From JBGTLA01 sp041744375 (GTDB taxonomy: Bacteria; Actinomycetota; Acidimicrobiia; Spongiisociales; ZC4RG35), in contig JBGTLA010000095.1 in the NCBI GenBank assembly GCA_041744375.1, forward strand, positions 134,395 through 198,394: a stretch of DNA of 64,000 bases. Direction: 5' to 3'. Both the position numbers and the translations under genes were made by a program. The notes beneath the pieces were generated by a model. The model was not told where the DNA came from, made no database searches, and was given only the letters and a program-made list of their open reading frames with translations. Below are positions 1 through 8,710 of the stretch, in pieces (positions within the stretch are counted from its first letter, which is position 1; each line of letters begins with the position of its first letter).

Positions 1-266
1 GGTCCTCGAGTCGGGGGGAGGAGCTTGCCCCCGGTGCTCTCGGAGGGGACGTGTCTGGCGTGAGGGTGCATTCGCTGCGCTTGGCCGGCGTTCTCGCCCA
101 TCAAGAGGTCGCCATGTCCAATGTCGGTGAACAGTTTTCGATCGTCCACCACTCCACGAGCTATGGCTCCTTTGCCACTGGTGCGCTGGCCGCGGTGCGC
201 GCCATCGGCGACATCGAGGGTGTCGCCATGGGCCTCGATGCCATTCTCGGCCTCGACACCGGATGA
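1..266 (+). CDS. dapB: 4-hydroxy-tetrahydrodipicolinate reductase, C-terminal part (window-truncated)
   Basis: The reading frame is already open at base 3 and ends in TGA at 264-266, so this is the 3' end of a gene that starts before the window. The tail contains GVRVHSLRLAGVLAHQEV followed by a GEQFSIVHHSTSYGSFATGAL stretch, which is typical of the C-terminal dihydrodipicolinate-binding domain of DapB. DapB reduces hydroxytetrahydrodipicolinate with NAD(P)H in lysine/diaminopimelate synthesis in the cytoplasm. The nucleotide-binding half is not visible. It is followed 45 bp later by pyrG on the same strand. Confidence 0.82.
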   Translation, partial: SSSRGEELAPGALGGDVSGVRVHSLRLAGVLAHQEVAMSNVGEQFSIVHHSTSYGSFATGALAAVRAIGDIEGVAMGLDAILGLDTG

Positions 267-311
267 CAAGGCCTTCGGAGCGGGGCGGACGTGCTAGCGT
301 GACCTCCCGTC

Positions 312-2057
312 ATGAACGGGCCCTTTTCCAGCGGTGATTCCAGCAACCAGCCGACTCTCGACTCGGCACCCGCCACGAGCTTCGAAGGCGAGCGAGCCGT
401 GGGAGTGAGGGAGCCCAAGTACGTGTTCGTGACCGGGGGAGTCGTGTCCAGCCTCGGCAAGGGGATTGCCGCCGCCTCGCTAGGGCGTCTCCTCGAATCT
501 CGTGGTCTGCGGGTGGTGAACCAGAAGTTGGACCCTTACATCAACGTGGACCCCGGAACGATGAACCCCTTCCAGCACGGCGAAGTGTTCGTGACCGATG
601 ACGGCGGCGAGACCGATCTCGACCTCGGCCACTACGAGCGGTTCACCGGCGAGAATCTGCGGCGATTGTCGAACGTCACGGCCGGGTCCGTCTACCTGTC
701 CGTCATTCAAAAGGAGAGGCGGGGCGACTACCTGGGTGACACGGTGCAGGTCATCCCCCATGTCACCAACGAGATCAAGGATCGCATCCGCCGGCTGGGT
801 GAAGAGGCGGACGTCGACGTCGTCATCACAGAGGTGGGTGGCACGGTGGGCGACATCGAGGGTCTCCCGTTCCTCGAAGCCATTCGCCAGTTCGGCAACG
901 ACGTGGGCCGGGCCAATGTGCTCTTCGCCCACGTGACCCTCGTTCCCTATCTCGGTACCTCCGAAGAGTTGAAGACCAAGCCGACGCAGCACTCGGTTGC
1001 CGAATTACGCAGCCACGGCATCCATCCCGACGTGATCATCGTCAGGTCCGACCGTGAGATCGACGATGCCGTTCGCCGCAAGATCAGCTTGTTTTGTGAC
1101 GTCGAAGCCAAAGCGGTGATAGCGGCGCCCGACGCCCGCGACATCTACGAGGTCCCGCTGACCCTTCACGCCGGTGGGCTCGATTCGGTGGTCTGTGACC
1201 GCCTGGGCCTCGTCACCGGTCCGGCCCGGCTCGAACCGTGGAGAGAGATGGTCAAGCGGGCGATGTCGGCCACGGAGGAGGTGACGGTAGGCATCGTCGG
1301 CAAGTACGTGGATCTCCCCGACGCTTACATGTCGGTCGTGGAGGCTCTTCGCCACGGTGCCGCCGCCCACGACGTCGCCCTCGACATCCGTTGGATACCG
1401 AGCGACGAGCTCACCGGGCTGCTGGCGCAGTCACATCTCGAAGGTGTGAACGGGATCGTGGTTCCGGGGGGCTTTGGTTACCGCGGAGTGGAAGGCAAGA
1501 TCGAGTCCATCCGCCACGTCCGAGAGGCCGGGATCCCGTTCCTGGGCCTGTGTCTCGGACTGCAGTGTGCCGTCATCGAGTTCGGGCGCACCGTCCTGGG
1601 GTTGGGCGGGGCCAACAGCACGGAGTTCGATCCGTCCACGCCGCATCCGGTCATCGACCTGATGGAGTCCCAGCATGACGTGGAAGAAAAGGGCGGGACC
1701 ATGCGTCTCGGCCTCTACGCCGCCAAGCTGGCCGAAGGGTCGCGGGTACGCGCCCTCTACGGCCAGGAGTTGGTGTATGAGCGGCACCGGCACAGGTGGG
1801 AGGTGAACAACCGCTATCGCAAGGATCTGGAGGCGGCCGGGTTGCGTCTGTCCGGTTTGTCACCCGACGACCATCTTGTGGAGTACGTGGAGCTCATCGA
1901 TCATCCATTCTTCGTCGCCACCCAGGCCCATCCGGAGTTCCGAAGCCGTCCCGACGTACCCCACCCGCTCTTCTCGGGCCTGGTGGAGGCGGCTCGCGAT
2001 CACCGGCGCCGAGCGGTCGGATCAGTCGTCGAGTCCGAGGTCGACGTCTCCGCATGA
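312..2057 (+). CDS. pyrG: CTP synthase
   Basis: Makes CTP from UTP, ATP and glutamine, the last step of pyrimidine nucleotide synthesis. The 581-aa product has the N-terminal synthetase domain (VSSLGKG phosphate loop near residue 46, GETDLDLGHYERF near residue 95) and a C-terminal class I glutamine amidotransferase domain with GFGYRG, the nucleophile motif GLCLGLQ (Cys near residue 415) and the HPEF triad motif near residue 537. It is some 30 residues longer than usual at the N terminus; a GTG near 400 would give a family-typical start, so the ATG at 312 is not certain. A TAGCGT -10-like hexamer lies at 295-300. The stop overlaps the next start (ATGA). Confidence 0.95.
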   Translation: MNGPFSSGDSSNQPTLDSAPATSFEGERAVGVREPKYVFVTGGVVSSLGKGIAAASLGRLLESRGLRVVNQKLDPYINVDPGTMNPFQHGEVFVTDDGGETDLDLGHYERFTGENLRRLSNVTAGSVYLSVIQKERRGDYLGDTVQVIPHVTNEIKDRIRRLGEEADVDVVITEVGGTVGDIEGLPFLEAIRQFGNDVGRANVLFAHVTLVPYLGTSEELKTKPTQHSVAELRSHGIHPDVIIVRSDREIDDAVRRKISLFCDVEAKAVIAAPDARDIYEVPLTLHAGGLDSVVCDRLGLVTGPARLEPWREMVKRAMSATEEVTVGIVGKYVDLPDAYMSVVEALRHGAAAHDVALDIRWIPSDELTGLLAQSHLEGVNGIVVPGGFGYRGVEGKIESIRHVREAGIPFLGLCLGLQCAVIEFGRTVLGLGGANSTEFDPSTPHPVIDLMESQHDVEEKGGTMRLGLYAAKLAEGSRVRALYGQELVYERHRHRWEVNNRYRKDLEAAGLRLSGLSPDDHLVEYVELIDHPFFVATQAHPEFRSRPDVPHPLFSGLVEAARDHRRRAVGSVVESEVDVSA

Positions 2058-2593
2058 CGCCGGAGTTCGAGGTAGTCGACACCGAGGTCCTCGCCGAGGG
2101 GGTGTTCTTGCGGTTCGAGGCTTTGACCGTGCGGTCGCAGTCGGGGACAACGGTCCGACGGGATGTGATTCGCCACCCGGGCGGCGTTGCCGTCCTCCCC
2201 GTGGGAGATGACCATGTCTGGCTGATACGCCAGTACCGTGCCGCTCTCGGCCGTCACGTCGACGAGATCCCGGCGGGCAAGCTCGACAGTGCGGACACCG
2301 ACGCCGAGACGGCAGGGAGGAGGGAACTCGCTGAGGAGTTAGGGGCCACTGCCGGCCGGTGGCAGCATCTCGCCACCTTTTCTCCCTCTCCGGGCTACAC
2401 CGACGAGGTGATCGAGATATTTGCGGCAGAAGATCTGGTGTTCGGGGATCGCCGCCCCGATGGAGTCGAAGAGCATCAGGCGACCTTGCTGTCCCTTCCT
2501 ATCGACGAAGCGCTGGATAGCATCGACCGTGGCGTAATCACCGACGCCAAGACCCAGGTGGCGTTGCTGGCATGGAAGAGGAGGCGAGGGTGA
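2054..2593 (+). CDS. Nudix hydrolase, ADP-ribose pyrophosphatase type
   Basis: A 179-aa Nudix protein starting at ATG 2054, four bases inside the pyrG stop. The Nudix box runs from GKLDSADTD through RRELAEELGA (about residues 76-99). The metal-binding RELxEE core is intact, and the one-residue-longer loop before it resembles mycobacterial ADP-ribose pyrophosphatases. It is expected to hydrolyse ADP-ribose to AMP and ribose 5-phosphate in the cytoplasm; the substrate is inferred from family resemblance only. Translational coupling with pyrG and ald suggests one transcript. Confidence 0.85.
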   Translation: MTPEFEVVDTEVLAEGVFLRFEALTVRSQSGTTVRRDVIRHPGGVAVLPVGDDHVWLIRQYRAALGRHVDEIPAGKLDSADTDAETAGRRELAEELGATAGRWQHLATFSPSPGYTDEVIEIFAAEDLVFGDRRPDGVEEHQATLLSLPIDEALDSIDRGVITDAKTQVALLAWKRRRG

Positions 2594-3711
2594 TCGTCGG
2601 CGTACCTAAAGAGATCAAGACGGCGGAGCAGCGCGTTGCGATCACCCCTGTCGGCGTGCGAGAACTAGTGGAGAGGGGACACCACGTCGTCATCCAGAAG
2701 ACGGCAGGCGAAGGATCCACCATTCACGACGAGGAATATGTAGCGCAGGGAGCGAGCATCGTCGATACGGCCGACGACGTCTTCGAACGGGCCGACCTGA
2801 TCCTGAAGGTGAAAGAGCCTCAGCCGTCGGAGGTCGACTTGTTCCGTCCGGGACAGGTCCTCTTCACCTATCTGCACCTGGCGGCCTACCCAAGTCTGGC
2901 GGCCGATCTGCGGGCGAAGGGCATCGTGGCCATAGCCTATGAGACCGTGCAGGTCGCCGACAAGGGCCTCCCCTTGCTTGCTCCCATGTCGGAGATCGCC
3001 GGTCGGATGGCCACCCAGGTGGGTGCCTACTTCCTCGAAGCGGCGCAAGGGGGGCGCGGGATCCTCCTCGGAGGCGTGGCCGGGGTGAAACCGGCCAAGG
3101 TGGTGGTGATCGGAGCCGGAATGGCCGGTTTCAACGCGGCAGTGATCGCGGCGGGGATGCAGGCCGAAGTGGCCGTCTTGGACGTCTCGCTCGAGAAGCT
3201 CAGGTACCTCGACTCTCTCTACGCAGGCCGCATCGTCACGCTGGCTTCGAACCGGCTGACGCTCGAACAGCAGGTGGTCGAGGCAGACCTCGTGATCGGA
3301 ACCGTGCTCCTCCCTGGCGCCTCGGCGCCCAAACTCGTGTCCGAGGACATGGTGCGCCAGATGAGGAAGGGCTCGGTGCTGGTGGATGTCGCCATCGACC
3401 AGGGGGGTTGCTTCGAGACGAGTCACGAAACGACCCACGACAACCCCGTCTACGAGTTGCACGATGTGCTCCACTACGCGGTCGGCAACATCCCGGGGGC
3501 CGTTCCCCACACTTCAACCTACGCGCTCACCAACGCTACGCTGCGTTATCTGCTCACTCTCGCCGATCTAGGAGCGGAGAAGGCGGTCTCGGCCCATCCC
3601 GAACTGGCGTTGGGGGTGAACGTGGTCGGCGACGACATCTGTCACCCGGCCGTGGCAGACAGCCTCGGGGTTTCATACGTCCCACCCCTAGAGGCTCTGG
3701 CTCGACGTTGA
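2590..3711 (+). CDS. ald: Alanine dehydrogenase
   Basis: NAD-dependent interconversion of L-alanine and pyruvate plus ammonia. The start is set at GTG 2590, overlapping the preceding stop (GTGA), because it places the family N terminus VIVGVPKEIK at residue 1 with GGAGGCGAGG upstream; ATG 2572 would add six untypical residues. The 373-aa product shows the N-terminal substrate domain (RVAITP, LFTYLHLAA with the conserved His) and a Rossmann domain with VIGAGMAGFNAA near residue 172. The length is usual for the family (about 370). The next gene overlaps by four bases. Confidence 0.95.
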   Translation: MIVGVPKEIKTAEQRVAITPVGVRELVERGHHVVIQKTAGEGSTIHDEEYVAQGASIVDTADDVFERADLILKVKEPQPSEVDLFRPGQVLFTYLHLAAYPSLAADLRAKGIVAIAYETVQVADKGLPLLAPMSEIAGRMATQVGAYFLEAAQGGRGILLGGVAGVKPAKVVVIGAGMAGFNAAVIAAGMQAEVAVLDVSLEKLRYLDSLYAGRIVTLASNRLTLEQQVVEADLVIGTVLLPGASAPKLVSEDMVRQMRKGSVLVDVAIDQGGCFETSHETTHDNPVYELHDVLHYAVGNIPGAVPHTSTYALTNATLRYLLTLADLGAEKAVSAHPELALGVNVVGDDICHPAVADSLGVSYVPPLEALARR

Positions 3712-4217
3712 TTCCTCCTGAGGTGACGGCGGAAGCAGTCAAACTGCGGCCATGGCGGCCAGAGGAGGCGGGCCTCTATGTTTCCTCGCGAGATGAAACA
3801 GTCTTCAGTTTCACCACGGAGGCTCCCCAACTCGACGAGGCGGAATGCCGAAGCAACATCGAAGCCGCCCGCGCCGACCCATGGCAGGCACCGTTCGCAA
3901 TTTGTGGTCCCGACGACCGCCCGGTGGGAAATGTGGCGGTAGTGCAGCGGGGAGACGTGGCGGTGTTGTCCTATTGGCTGGCGCCCCAGGCACGCGGGCG
4001 TGGGTGGGCTGTGGCAGCCGTTCGAGCCGCGACCCGCTGGGCCTTCGATACCTGGGAGGTGTCGGTGGTAGAGCTGGAGATAGACCCGGCCAACCAACCC
4101 TCGGTGCGGGTGGCGGAGGCATCTGGTTTCCGGCGACACGGCATCCGGCTGGAATCGGCCTGCGGAGGTGCGGCTCTGGTCTTTCGTCTCCCCCGTTCGT
4201 CCTGTCCCGCTGGTTGA
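3708..4217 (+). CDS. GNAT-family N-acetyltransferase
   Basis: A 169-aa protein with the GNAT fold: N-terminal VKLRPWRPEEAGLY, the acetyl-CoA loop region YWLAPQARGRGWAVAAVRA (Q/RxxGxG/A type, about residues 85-105) and a C-terminal NQPSVRVAEASGFRRHG strand-helix, as in RimJ/RimL-like enzymes that acetylate protein N termini or small amines. The substrate cannot be told. The start is uncertain: TTG 3708 overlaps the ald stop (TTGA), while GTG 3723 is an alternative. It ends 12 bp before a 103-bp inverted-repeat element. Confidence 0.75.
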   Translation: MIPPEVTAEAVKLRPWRPEEAGLYVSSRDETVFSFTTEAPQLDEAECRSNIEAARADPWQAPFAICGPDDRPVGNVAVVQRGDVAVLSYWLAPQARGRGWAVAAVRAATRWAFDTWEVSVVELEIDPANQPSVRVAEASGFRRHGIRLESACGGAALVFRLPRSSCPAG

Positions 4218-4229
4218 GGTGTTGGGTCA

Positions 4230-4332
4230 GAGGGCGCGCAAATAGGTGAGCCATCGTGCTGAGATTTCTGCTCGACACCAGGCGTTGTGGCTGGAAGAGG
4301 CTTAAACGCTCGAGCTCTATTTGCGTGCCCTC
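4230..4332. repeat. 103-bp MITE-like element, copy A
   Basis: Bounded by GAGGGCGCGCAAATAG at 4230-4245 and its near-perfect inverse CTATTTGCGTGCCCTC at 4317-4332 (one mismatch in 16). By direct comparison the whole 103 bp matches the reverse complement of 29103-29205 at 95 of 103 positions. It starts 12 bp after a stop codon and has no reading frame consistent with a protein. It could be a non-autonomous transposable element or a mobile structured RNA/terminator. No obvious target-site duplication is visible. Confidence 0.8.
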
Positions 4333-4461
4333 CAGGGCCGGAAGGGGTTGAGGCCGGGTGGCCGCAGCCGGCGGCAGGACAATGGAGGGGGCTTCGGTGG
4401 GTGTCGAGGCTATGATCGAATCTCAAAGCCGGCCGGCTTTGGCCCCACGTCGAGGAACGAC

Positions 4462-4812
4462 ATGACCATGCTTGACATCGACCAGATCCGACTGCACCTC
4501 GAGGAGCAGCGTGCCCGGCTCCTCGAACAGCTCGACGATCTCGGCGCAACTCCATCAGGCGACCTCCGCTCCGACGTCGACTTCGGCGACAGTTTCGCCG
4601 ATGCCGCCGCAACCACTGCGGAGAGGACGGAACGTCTTGGCTTGGTCGAGACCCTCAAAGGCCAGGTCGACGAGGTCGACCGCGCCCTCGGGCGAATCGC
4701 CGACGGCGACTACGGCATTTGCGCTTCCTGCGGCAAGCCGATTCCGGCCGCTCGCCTGGAAGCCCGTCCCGAGTCGACATTGTGCGTGGAGTGCAAGTCG
4801 GCTCACCGGTGA
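4462..4812 (+). CDS. TraR/DksA-family zinc-finger protein
   Basis: 116-aa protein starting at ATG 4462 with GAGGAA 4-9 bp upstream. An acidic coiled-coil N-terminal half (LEEQRARLLEQLDDLG, then LVETLKGQVDEVDRAL) is followed by a C-terminal zinc finger CASCG ... CVEC (about residues 88-112). The family binds the RNA polymerase secondary channel, and actinobacterial members such as RbpA-unrelated DksA-like proteins adjust transcription initiation. The specific role here is inferred only from the fold. Its stop overlaps the next start by four bases (GTGA). Confidence 0.85.
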   Translation: MTMLDIDQIRLHLEEQRARLLEQLDDLGATPSGDLRSDVDFGDSFADAAATTAERTERLGLVETLKGQVDEVDRALGRIADGDYGICASCGKPIPAARLEARPESTLCVECKSAHR

Positions 4813-5318
4813 CTTCCTCCGAAAGCCACACGTTGGGGGGGTTTGCCCATCTCACGGCCCGGTTCTTCGACGTCGTGACCGCCCCGCCCCTCGATCGTCG
4901 TGAGCGGACCACGGTGAGCGGCTGGCTCAGAGGTGCCAATGAAGAGACGGCCTTTTTCGGCCAGTCCCACGCCGACCAACGTCATGGCTATTCGGCGGCG
5001 CTGGTGGTAATGAGGGCAAACCCAGAGCGAATCGACCTGGCGAGAGCAGCCTTGTTGCACGACATCGGCAAGCGCCACGCAGGTCTCGGACCGCTGGGGC
5101 GCGTGGCTGCCTCCGTGGCCATGCGGCTCCGCTTCCCGCTGAGACGGCGTTGGGCTCTCTATCGGGACCACGGCCCGTTGGCCGCGGCCGAGCTGGCGGG
5201 AGCCGAACCCGTTGTCGTCGAGTTCGCCCGCACCCATCATGGCGAGCGCCCGGCTGCCATCTCACCCCAGGAGTGGGACCTGCTGGTACGGGCCGACTCG
5301 ACGCGGAGGGGTCGTTGA
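4809..5318 (+). CDS. HD-domain phosphohydrolase-like protein
   Basis: 169-aa product from GTG 4809, coupled to the DksA-like gene. It carries HD-superfamily metal-ligand motifs: a first His near SHADQRHGYSAAL, the doublet LLHDIGKRH (about residue 80), YRDHGPLAAAELAG and ARTHHGERP. HD proteins are metal-dependent phosphohydrolases acting on nucleotides or signalling nucleotides; the substrate cannot be inferred. It resembles the small HD proteins annotated as HDIG-domain in actinobacteria. A 55-bp gap separates it from scpA. Confidence 0.72.
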   Translation: MTSSESHTLGGFAHLTARFFDVVTAPPLDRRERTTVSGWLRGANEETAFFGQSHADQRHGYSAALVVMRANPERIDLARAALLHDIGKRHAGLGPLGRVAASVAMRLRFPLRRRWALYRDHGPLAAAELAGAEPVVVEFARTHHGERPAAISPQEWDLLVRADSTRRGR

Positions 5319-5373
5319 TTCCCGTCACCGCAGCGACCACCATTCCGTCGTCGTCCATCATCGGATAGCCACC

Positions 5374-6135
5374 GTGTCATACCACGTGTCGACGGCCGTG
5401 TTCGAAGGCCCTCTCGATCTCTTGTTGCAGCTCATCACCCGGCACCAGGTCGACGTGACGGCGGTGAACCTGACCGACCTCGTTTCCGAGTATCTCTCGT
5501 ACCTAGACGAGATGCGCCAGCTCGACCTCGATGTCACATCCGAGTTCTTGCTCATCGCGGCAACCCTTATCCAGATCAAAGCCCACGCCTTGTTGCCGAT
5601 GAGCGACGACATCGACCTGGACGAGGATCTCGCCCTCATGGAAGAGCGCGATCGGCTGCTGGCCCGCTTGCTGGCCTGTGTCACCTTCAAAGACGTGGCG
5701 GTTGTTCTGCGCCACCGCTTGGGGGAAGCAAACCGATTCGTTCCTCGCATCTCCGGTCTCGATCAGACCCTGGCCGTAGCGCCTCCCGTGGTCACCGTCC
5801 CCCTCGACGTCGCAGGGCTGGCTCGTGTGGCGGCGGCCGCGCTGGCGGCTGCCGATGCCGAGCCGGATTTGGATCACCTCGACCTGGAGCTGCCGTCGGT
5901 CGAGGCCGCCATCGACGAGTTGCGTGCCCGACTGGCGGCGGACGTGACTGCCAGCTTCGACACGATCGTGGCCCACTGCCGACGGCCTATGGAGATCGCC
6001 GCCTACTTTCTGGCGTTGCTGGAGCTGGCCCGATGGGGTTTGGTCGAGGTCACCCAGCCGGACTGGGCCGGCTCCATCGACATCAAGCGGACCGACCATC
6101 CCGACTCGCGGTTCGTTTCCGAATGGGCAGTGTGA
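5374..6135 (+). CDS. scpA: Segregation and condensation protein A
   Basis: Kleisin subunit of the SMC-ScpAB chromosome-organising complex. The 253-aa protein begins with the diagnostic FEGPLDLLLQLI (about residues 10-21), then DLVSEYLSYLDEM and EFLLIAATLIQIKAHALLP, and ends in the winged-helix AAYFLALLELARWGLVEV that contacts the SMC head. Start GTG 5374 is chosen because it places the motif at the family distance from the N terminus; GTG 5386 is also possible. The stop overlaps scpB by one base (TGATG), as is usual for this gene pair. Confidence 0.93.
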   Translation: MSYHVSTAVFEGPLDLLLQLITRHQVDVTAVNLTDLVSEYLSYLDEMRQLDLDVTSEFLLIAATLIQIKAHALLPMSDDIDLDEDLALMEERDRLLARLLACVTFKDVAVVLRHRLGEANRFVPRISGLDQTLAVAPPVVTVPLDVAGLARVAAAALAAADAEPDLDHLDLELPSVEAAIDELRARLAADVTASFDTIVAHCRRPMEIAAYFLALLELARWGLVEVTQPDWAGSIDIKRTDHPDSRFVSEWAV

Positions 6136-6692
6136 TGGAGCCACTGGCTGCTCTCGAAGCGATCCTGTTCGTCACGGAAGCACCCGTTCCCGCCACGGAG
6201 CTGTCGGAGGTTCTCGAGGTCACCATCGAGGAGGTCGAGGACCTCATCGAAGACCTGAAGGGCCATCTCGAGGAGAGAGGTTCGGGTCTGGTCGTGCGGT
6301 CGACGTCAGGCGGTTGGCGGCTCTATTCACGACCGGAGGCGTACCCCTACCTGGAGCGTTTCGCCACCTCAGCCACTGCTCGCAAGCTGTCTCCGGCGGC
6401 GCTCGAGGTGCTGGCTGTGGTGGCCTACCGCCAACCCGTGTCGCGGACACAGCTCGCCGAGATCCGAGGGGTGGACTCCGATTCGTCGCTGCGGACCCTG
6501 GTGCAGATGGGCCTCATCGAGGAGGCGGGACGTTTGACGATTCCCGGCAACCCGACCATCTACCGGACGAGTGACCTCTTCTTGGAGAAGCTGGGTCTCG
6601 GGTCGCTGGGTGACCTGCCACCTCTCGCCGACCATGTGCCCCCTGCCGCAGTGGTCGATGCCCTTGAAGAGACATTTCGCGGGGGTGGCTGA
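6135..6692 (+). CDS. scpB: Segregation and condensation protein B
   Basis: 185-aa partner of ScpA, recognised by EAILFVTEAPVPATEL at the N terminus, LSPAALEVLAVVAYRQPVSR in the middle and IRGVDSDSSLRTLVQMGLI, forming two winged-helix domains. A ScpB dimer clamps the kleisin and activates the SMC ATPase. ATG 6135 overlaps the scpA stop and is favoured over ATG 6123 upstream. The reading frame runs on into the pseudouridine synthase gene with an 8-bp overlap, giving the common scpA-scpB-rluB order. Confidence 0.93.
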   Translation: MEPLAALEAILFVTEAPVPATELSEVLEVTIEEVEDLIEDLKGHLEERGSGLVVRSTSGGWRLYSRPEAYPYLERFATSATARKLSPAALEVLAVVAYRQPVSRTQLAEIRGVDSDSSLRTLVQMGLIEEAGRLTIPGNPTIYRTSDLFLEKLGLGSLGDLPPLADHVPPAAVVDALEETFRGGG

Positions 6693-7428
6693 AACGTCGT
6701 CACGGTCGGATCTCCCCAAGCTGCAAAAAGCCATCGCCCACAGCGGGATGATGTCGCGGAGAGCTGCCGAAGATCTGATCGCCCAGGGTCGGGTGGCCGT
6801 CGACGGTCGGGTGGCACTAATCGGAGAGCGCGTGGACCCCGCGTCGCAGGCCGTGACGGTGGACGGCGTGCGCATTCCTATCAGGCCCGGCCTCGTTACC
6901 TACCTGCTCTACAAACCGCAGGGGGCCATCTCAACGGCGGAGGACCCGGGCGGTAGGCCCACTGTCGTCGACCTGGTGCCGCCCGAGCCGAGCGTGTATC
7001 CGGTGGGACGGCTGGACGCCGATTCCGAAGGCCTCCTCTTGCTCACCAATGACGGTGACCTCGCCAACATCGTCATGCACCCTCGCTACGGCATACCCAA
7101 GACCTACACCGTCTTGGTCAATGGGCCCCCCGGCCCGTGGGTTGAGTGCCTGGTGGAGGGGGTGGAGCTCTCGGACGGACCGGCCGCCGCCCTGTCGGCT
7201 CGGGTACTCGACTCGACGAGAGAGAGCACGCTGTTGGAGATGGTGCTGGGCGAGGGGAGAAACCGCGAGATCCGGCGCATGTGTGACGCACTCGAGCACC
7301 CGGTACAAAGACTGGTGCGAACCGCAGTAGGGCCGATCACCGATCGGCGTCTGCGTCCCGGTGAATGGCGACGGCTCGAAGTCGGGGAGGTGGAGCGTCT
7401 CTACGCCACCGCCGACCCGGTGGTTTGA
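6685..7428 (+). CDS. rluB: 23S rRNA pseudouridine synthase, RluB/RsuA type
   Basis: 247-aa protein with an N-terminal S4 RNA-binding domain (LPKLQKAIAHSGMMSRRAAE and GRVAVDGRVAL) followed by the RsuA-family catalytic domain. The active Asp sits in GRLDADSEGLLLLTNDG near residue 112, and the C-terminal EGRNREIRRMCDAL is typical. It isomerises a uridine in large-subunit rRNA. The symbol follows gene order next to scpAB; the exact target uridine is not provable from sequence. GTG 6685 overlaps scpB by 8 bp. Confidence 0.88.
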   Translation: MAETSSRSDLPKLQKAIAHSGMMSRRAAEDLIAQGRVAVDGRVALIGERVDPASQAVTVDGVRIPIRPGLVTYLLYKPQGAISTAEDPGGRPTVVDLVPPEPSVYPVGRLDADSEGLLLLTNDGDLANIVMHPRYGIPKTYTVLVNGPPGPWVECLVEGVELSDGPAAALSARVLDSTRESTLLEMVLGEGRNREIRRMCDALEHPVQRLVRTAVGPITDRRLRPGEWRRLEVGEVERLYATADPVV

Positions 7429-7453
7429 GCGAAACTGGACAGCTGGGTAGCTT
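7425..7453 (+). promoter_or_regulatory. Likely sigma-A-type promoter of aroA
   Basis: TTGAGC (7425-7430), a 17-bp spacer and TAGCTT (7448-7453) sit six bases before the GTG start of aroA at 7460, so transcription would begin at or next to the start codon (leaderless mRNA). The -35 overlaps the rluB stop codon. Similar TAGCNT hexamers occur before pyrG (295), der (10472) and the phosphohexomutase gene. Confidence 0.5.
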
Positions 7454-7459
7454 TCGGCT

Positions 7460-8710
7460 GTGTTCACCGTTCCCACCATCGGCCGACCGGTAGCCGGCAC
7501 GGTGCGGCCTCCCGGTTCGAAATCCCTCACCAACCGCGCGCTCGTGGTGGCGTCGCTGGCGCGCCCGGCGGCGAGTCGCCTCGAGGGAGCCCTCGACGCG
7601 GAGGACACCGTCGCCATGCGGAGGGCCTTGCGGCATCTCGGGGTCCTGATCGACGACAACGAGGATCCCTGGCTCGTTCTCGGCACCGGGGGAGACCTGA
7701 GACCATCAGGAGAAGTGGTGGATGTGGGAGCGTCGGGAACCACCGCTCGCTTCGTGACGGCAGTGGCGGCCCTGGCCCGAGATACCACCGTCATCGACGG
7801 CACCGCTCGGATGAGGGAACGACCGATCGGGCCGCTGATCGCTGCCTTGGAGACGATGGGTGCCACAGTGGCCTCCGCCGGTGGCTACCCACCGGTTCGG
7901 GTGGGCGGCGGCCAACTGACCGGCGGACGTGTGACCGTCGAGAGTTCCCTTTCCTCCCAGTTCGCCTCCGCGGTCATGATGATCGCCCCCCTCGCCGACG
8001 CGCCCGTCGAGATCGTGCTGGAGGGAAAGGTGGCGTCGGCCACCTACCTCGAGGGGACCGTCGACATCATGCGCGCCTTCGGTGCCGATGTCTCCGCCAC
8101 CTCCTCCGGATACCTGGTCGAGGCGACCGGTTACCACAAGGCACACATACAGATCGAGGCCGACGCGTCGGCGGCGGTGTACCCGGCGGTGGCCGCCGCC
8201 ATCACCGGCGGTCGCGTGGTGATCGAAGGGATCCCCGCCCATTCGACGCAACCCGACCTGGCCGTGCTGGATGTGTTGGGCGCCATGGGTTGTGACATCG
8301 AACGAGCCGCCGGGTCGATCACCATCACGGGTCCGAGCCAGCTTCGGCCGGTGGATGTCGACCTGTCCGGCTCTCCCGACGGGGCGCTGGCCGTGGCGGT
8401 TGCAGCGCTGTTCGCCTCGGGTCCCTCGCGGTTGGCAGGCCTCTCGACCTTGCGCCTCAAGGAGACCGATCGGCTCGCCGCCCTGGAAACGGAGCTGAGA
8501 CGGGTGGGGGCGGAGGTGACGATCGAGGCCGACGTACTCACTGTTCGCCCCGGGCGGCTGAATGCAGCCGAGATCGAAACCTACGACGATCATCGCATGG
8601 CGATGTCGATGGCCCTGGTCGGCTTGGTGGTTGCGGGAGTGACCATCCGTCATCCGGCCACGGTCGCCAAGACGTGGCCCGGTTACTTCGACATGTTTTC
8701 GCTCCTGTGA
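7460..8710 (+). CDS. aroA: 3-phosphoshikimate 1-carboxyvinyltransferase (EPSP synthase)
   Basis: Sixth step of the shikimate pathway: joins phosphoenolpyruvate and shikimate 3-phosphate. The 416-aa product has PGSKSLTNRALV near residue 18, the VGASGTTARFVTA phosphoenolpyruvate-binding loop near residue 90, ESSLSSQFASA, LKETDRLAAL and DHRMAMSMAL near the C terminus. The length is normal for the family. No ribosome binding site is needed if the transcript is leaderless (TAGCTT six bases upstream). The stop overlaps the cmk start (GTGA). Confidence 0.95.
   Translation: MFTVPTIGRPVAGTVRPPGSKSLTNRALVVASLARPAASRLEGALDAEDTVAMRRALRHLGVLIDDNEDPWLVLGTGGDLRPSGEVVDVGASGTTARFVTAVAALARDTTVIDGTARMRERPIGPLIAALETMGATVASAGGYPPVRVGGGQLTGGRVTVESSLSSQFASAVMMIAPLADAPVEIVLEGKVASATYLEGTVDIMRAFGADVSATSSGYLVEATGYHKAHIQIEADASAAVYPAVAAAITGGRVVIEGIPAHSTQPDLAVLDVLGAMGCDIERAAGSITITGPSQLRPVDVDLSGSPDGALAVAVAALFASGPSRLAGLSTLRLKETDRLAALETELRRVGAEVTIEADVLTVRPGRLNAAEIETYDDHRMAMSMALVGLVVAGVTIRHPATVAKTWPGYFDMFSLL

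Noticed and set aside
4230..4332. Protein-coding signal shared by the two 103-bp repeats (a STMAHLFARPL-like peptide)
   Set aside because: The peptide similarity only reflects DNA identity of the repeat; frames run out of the element into unrelated sequence and lack ribosome sites.
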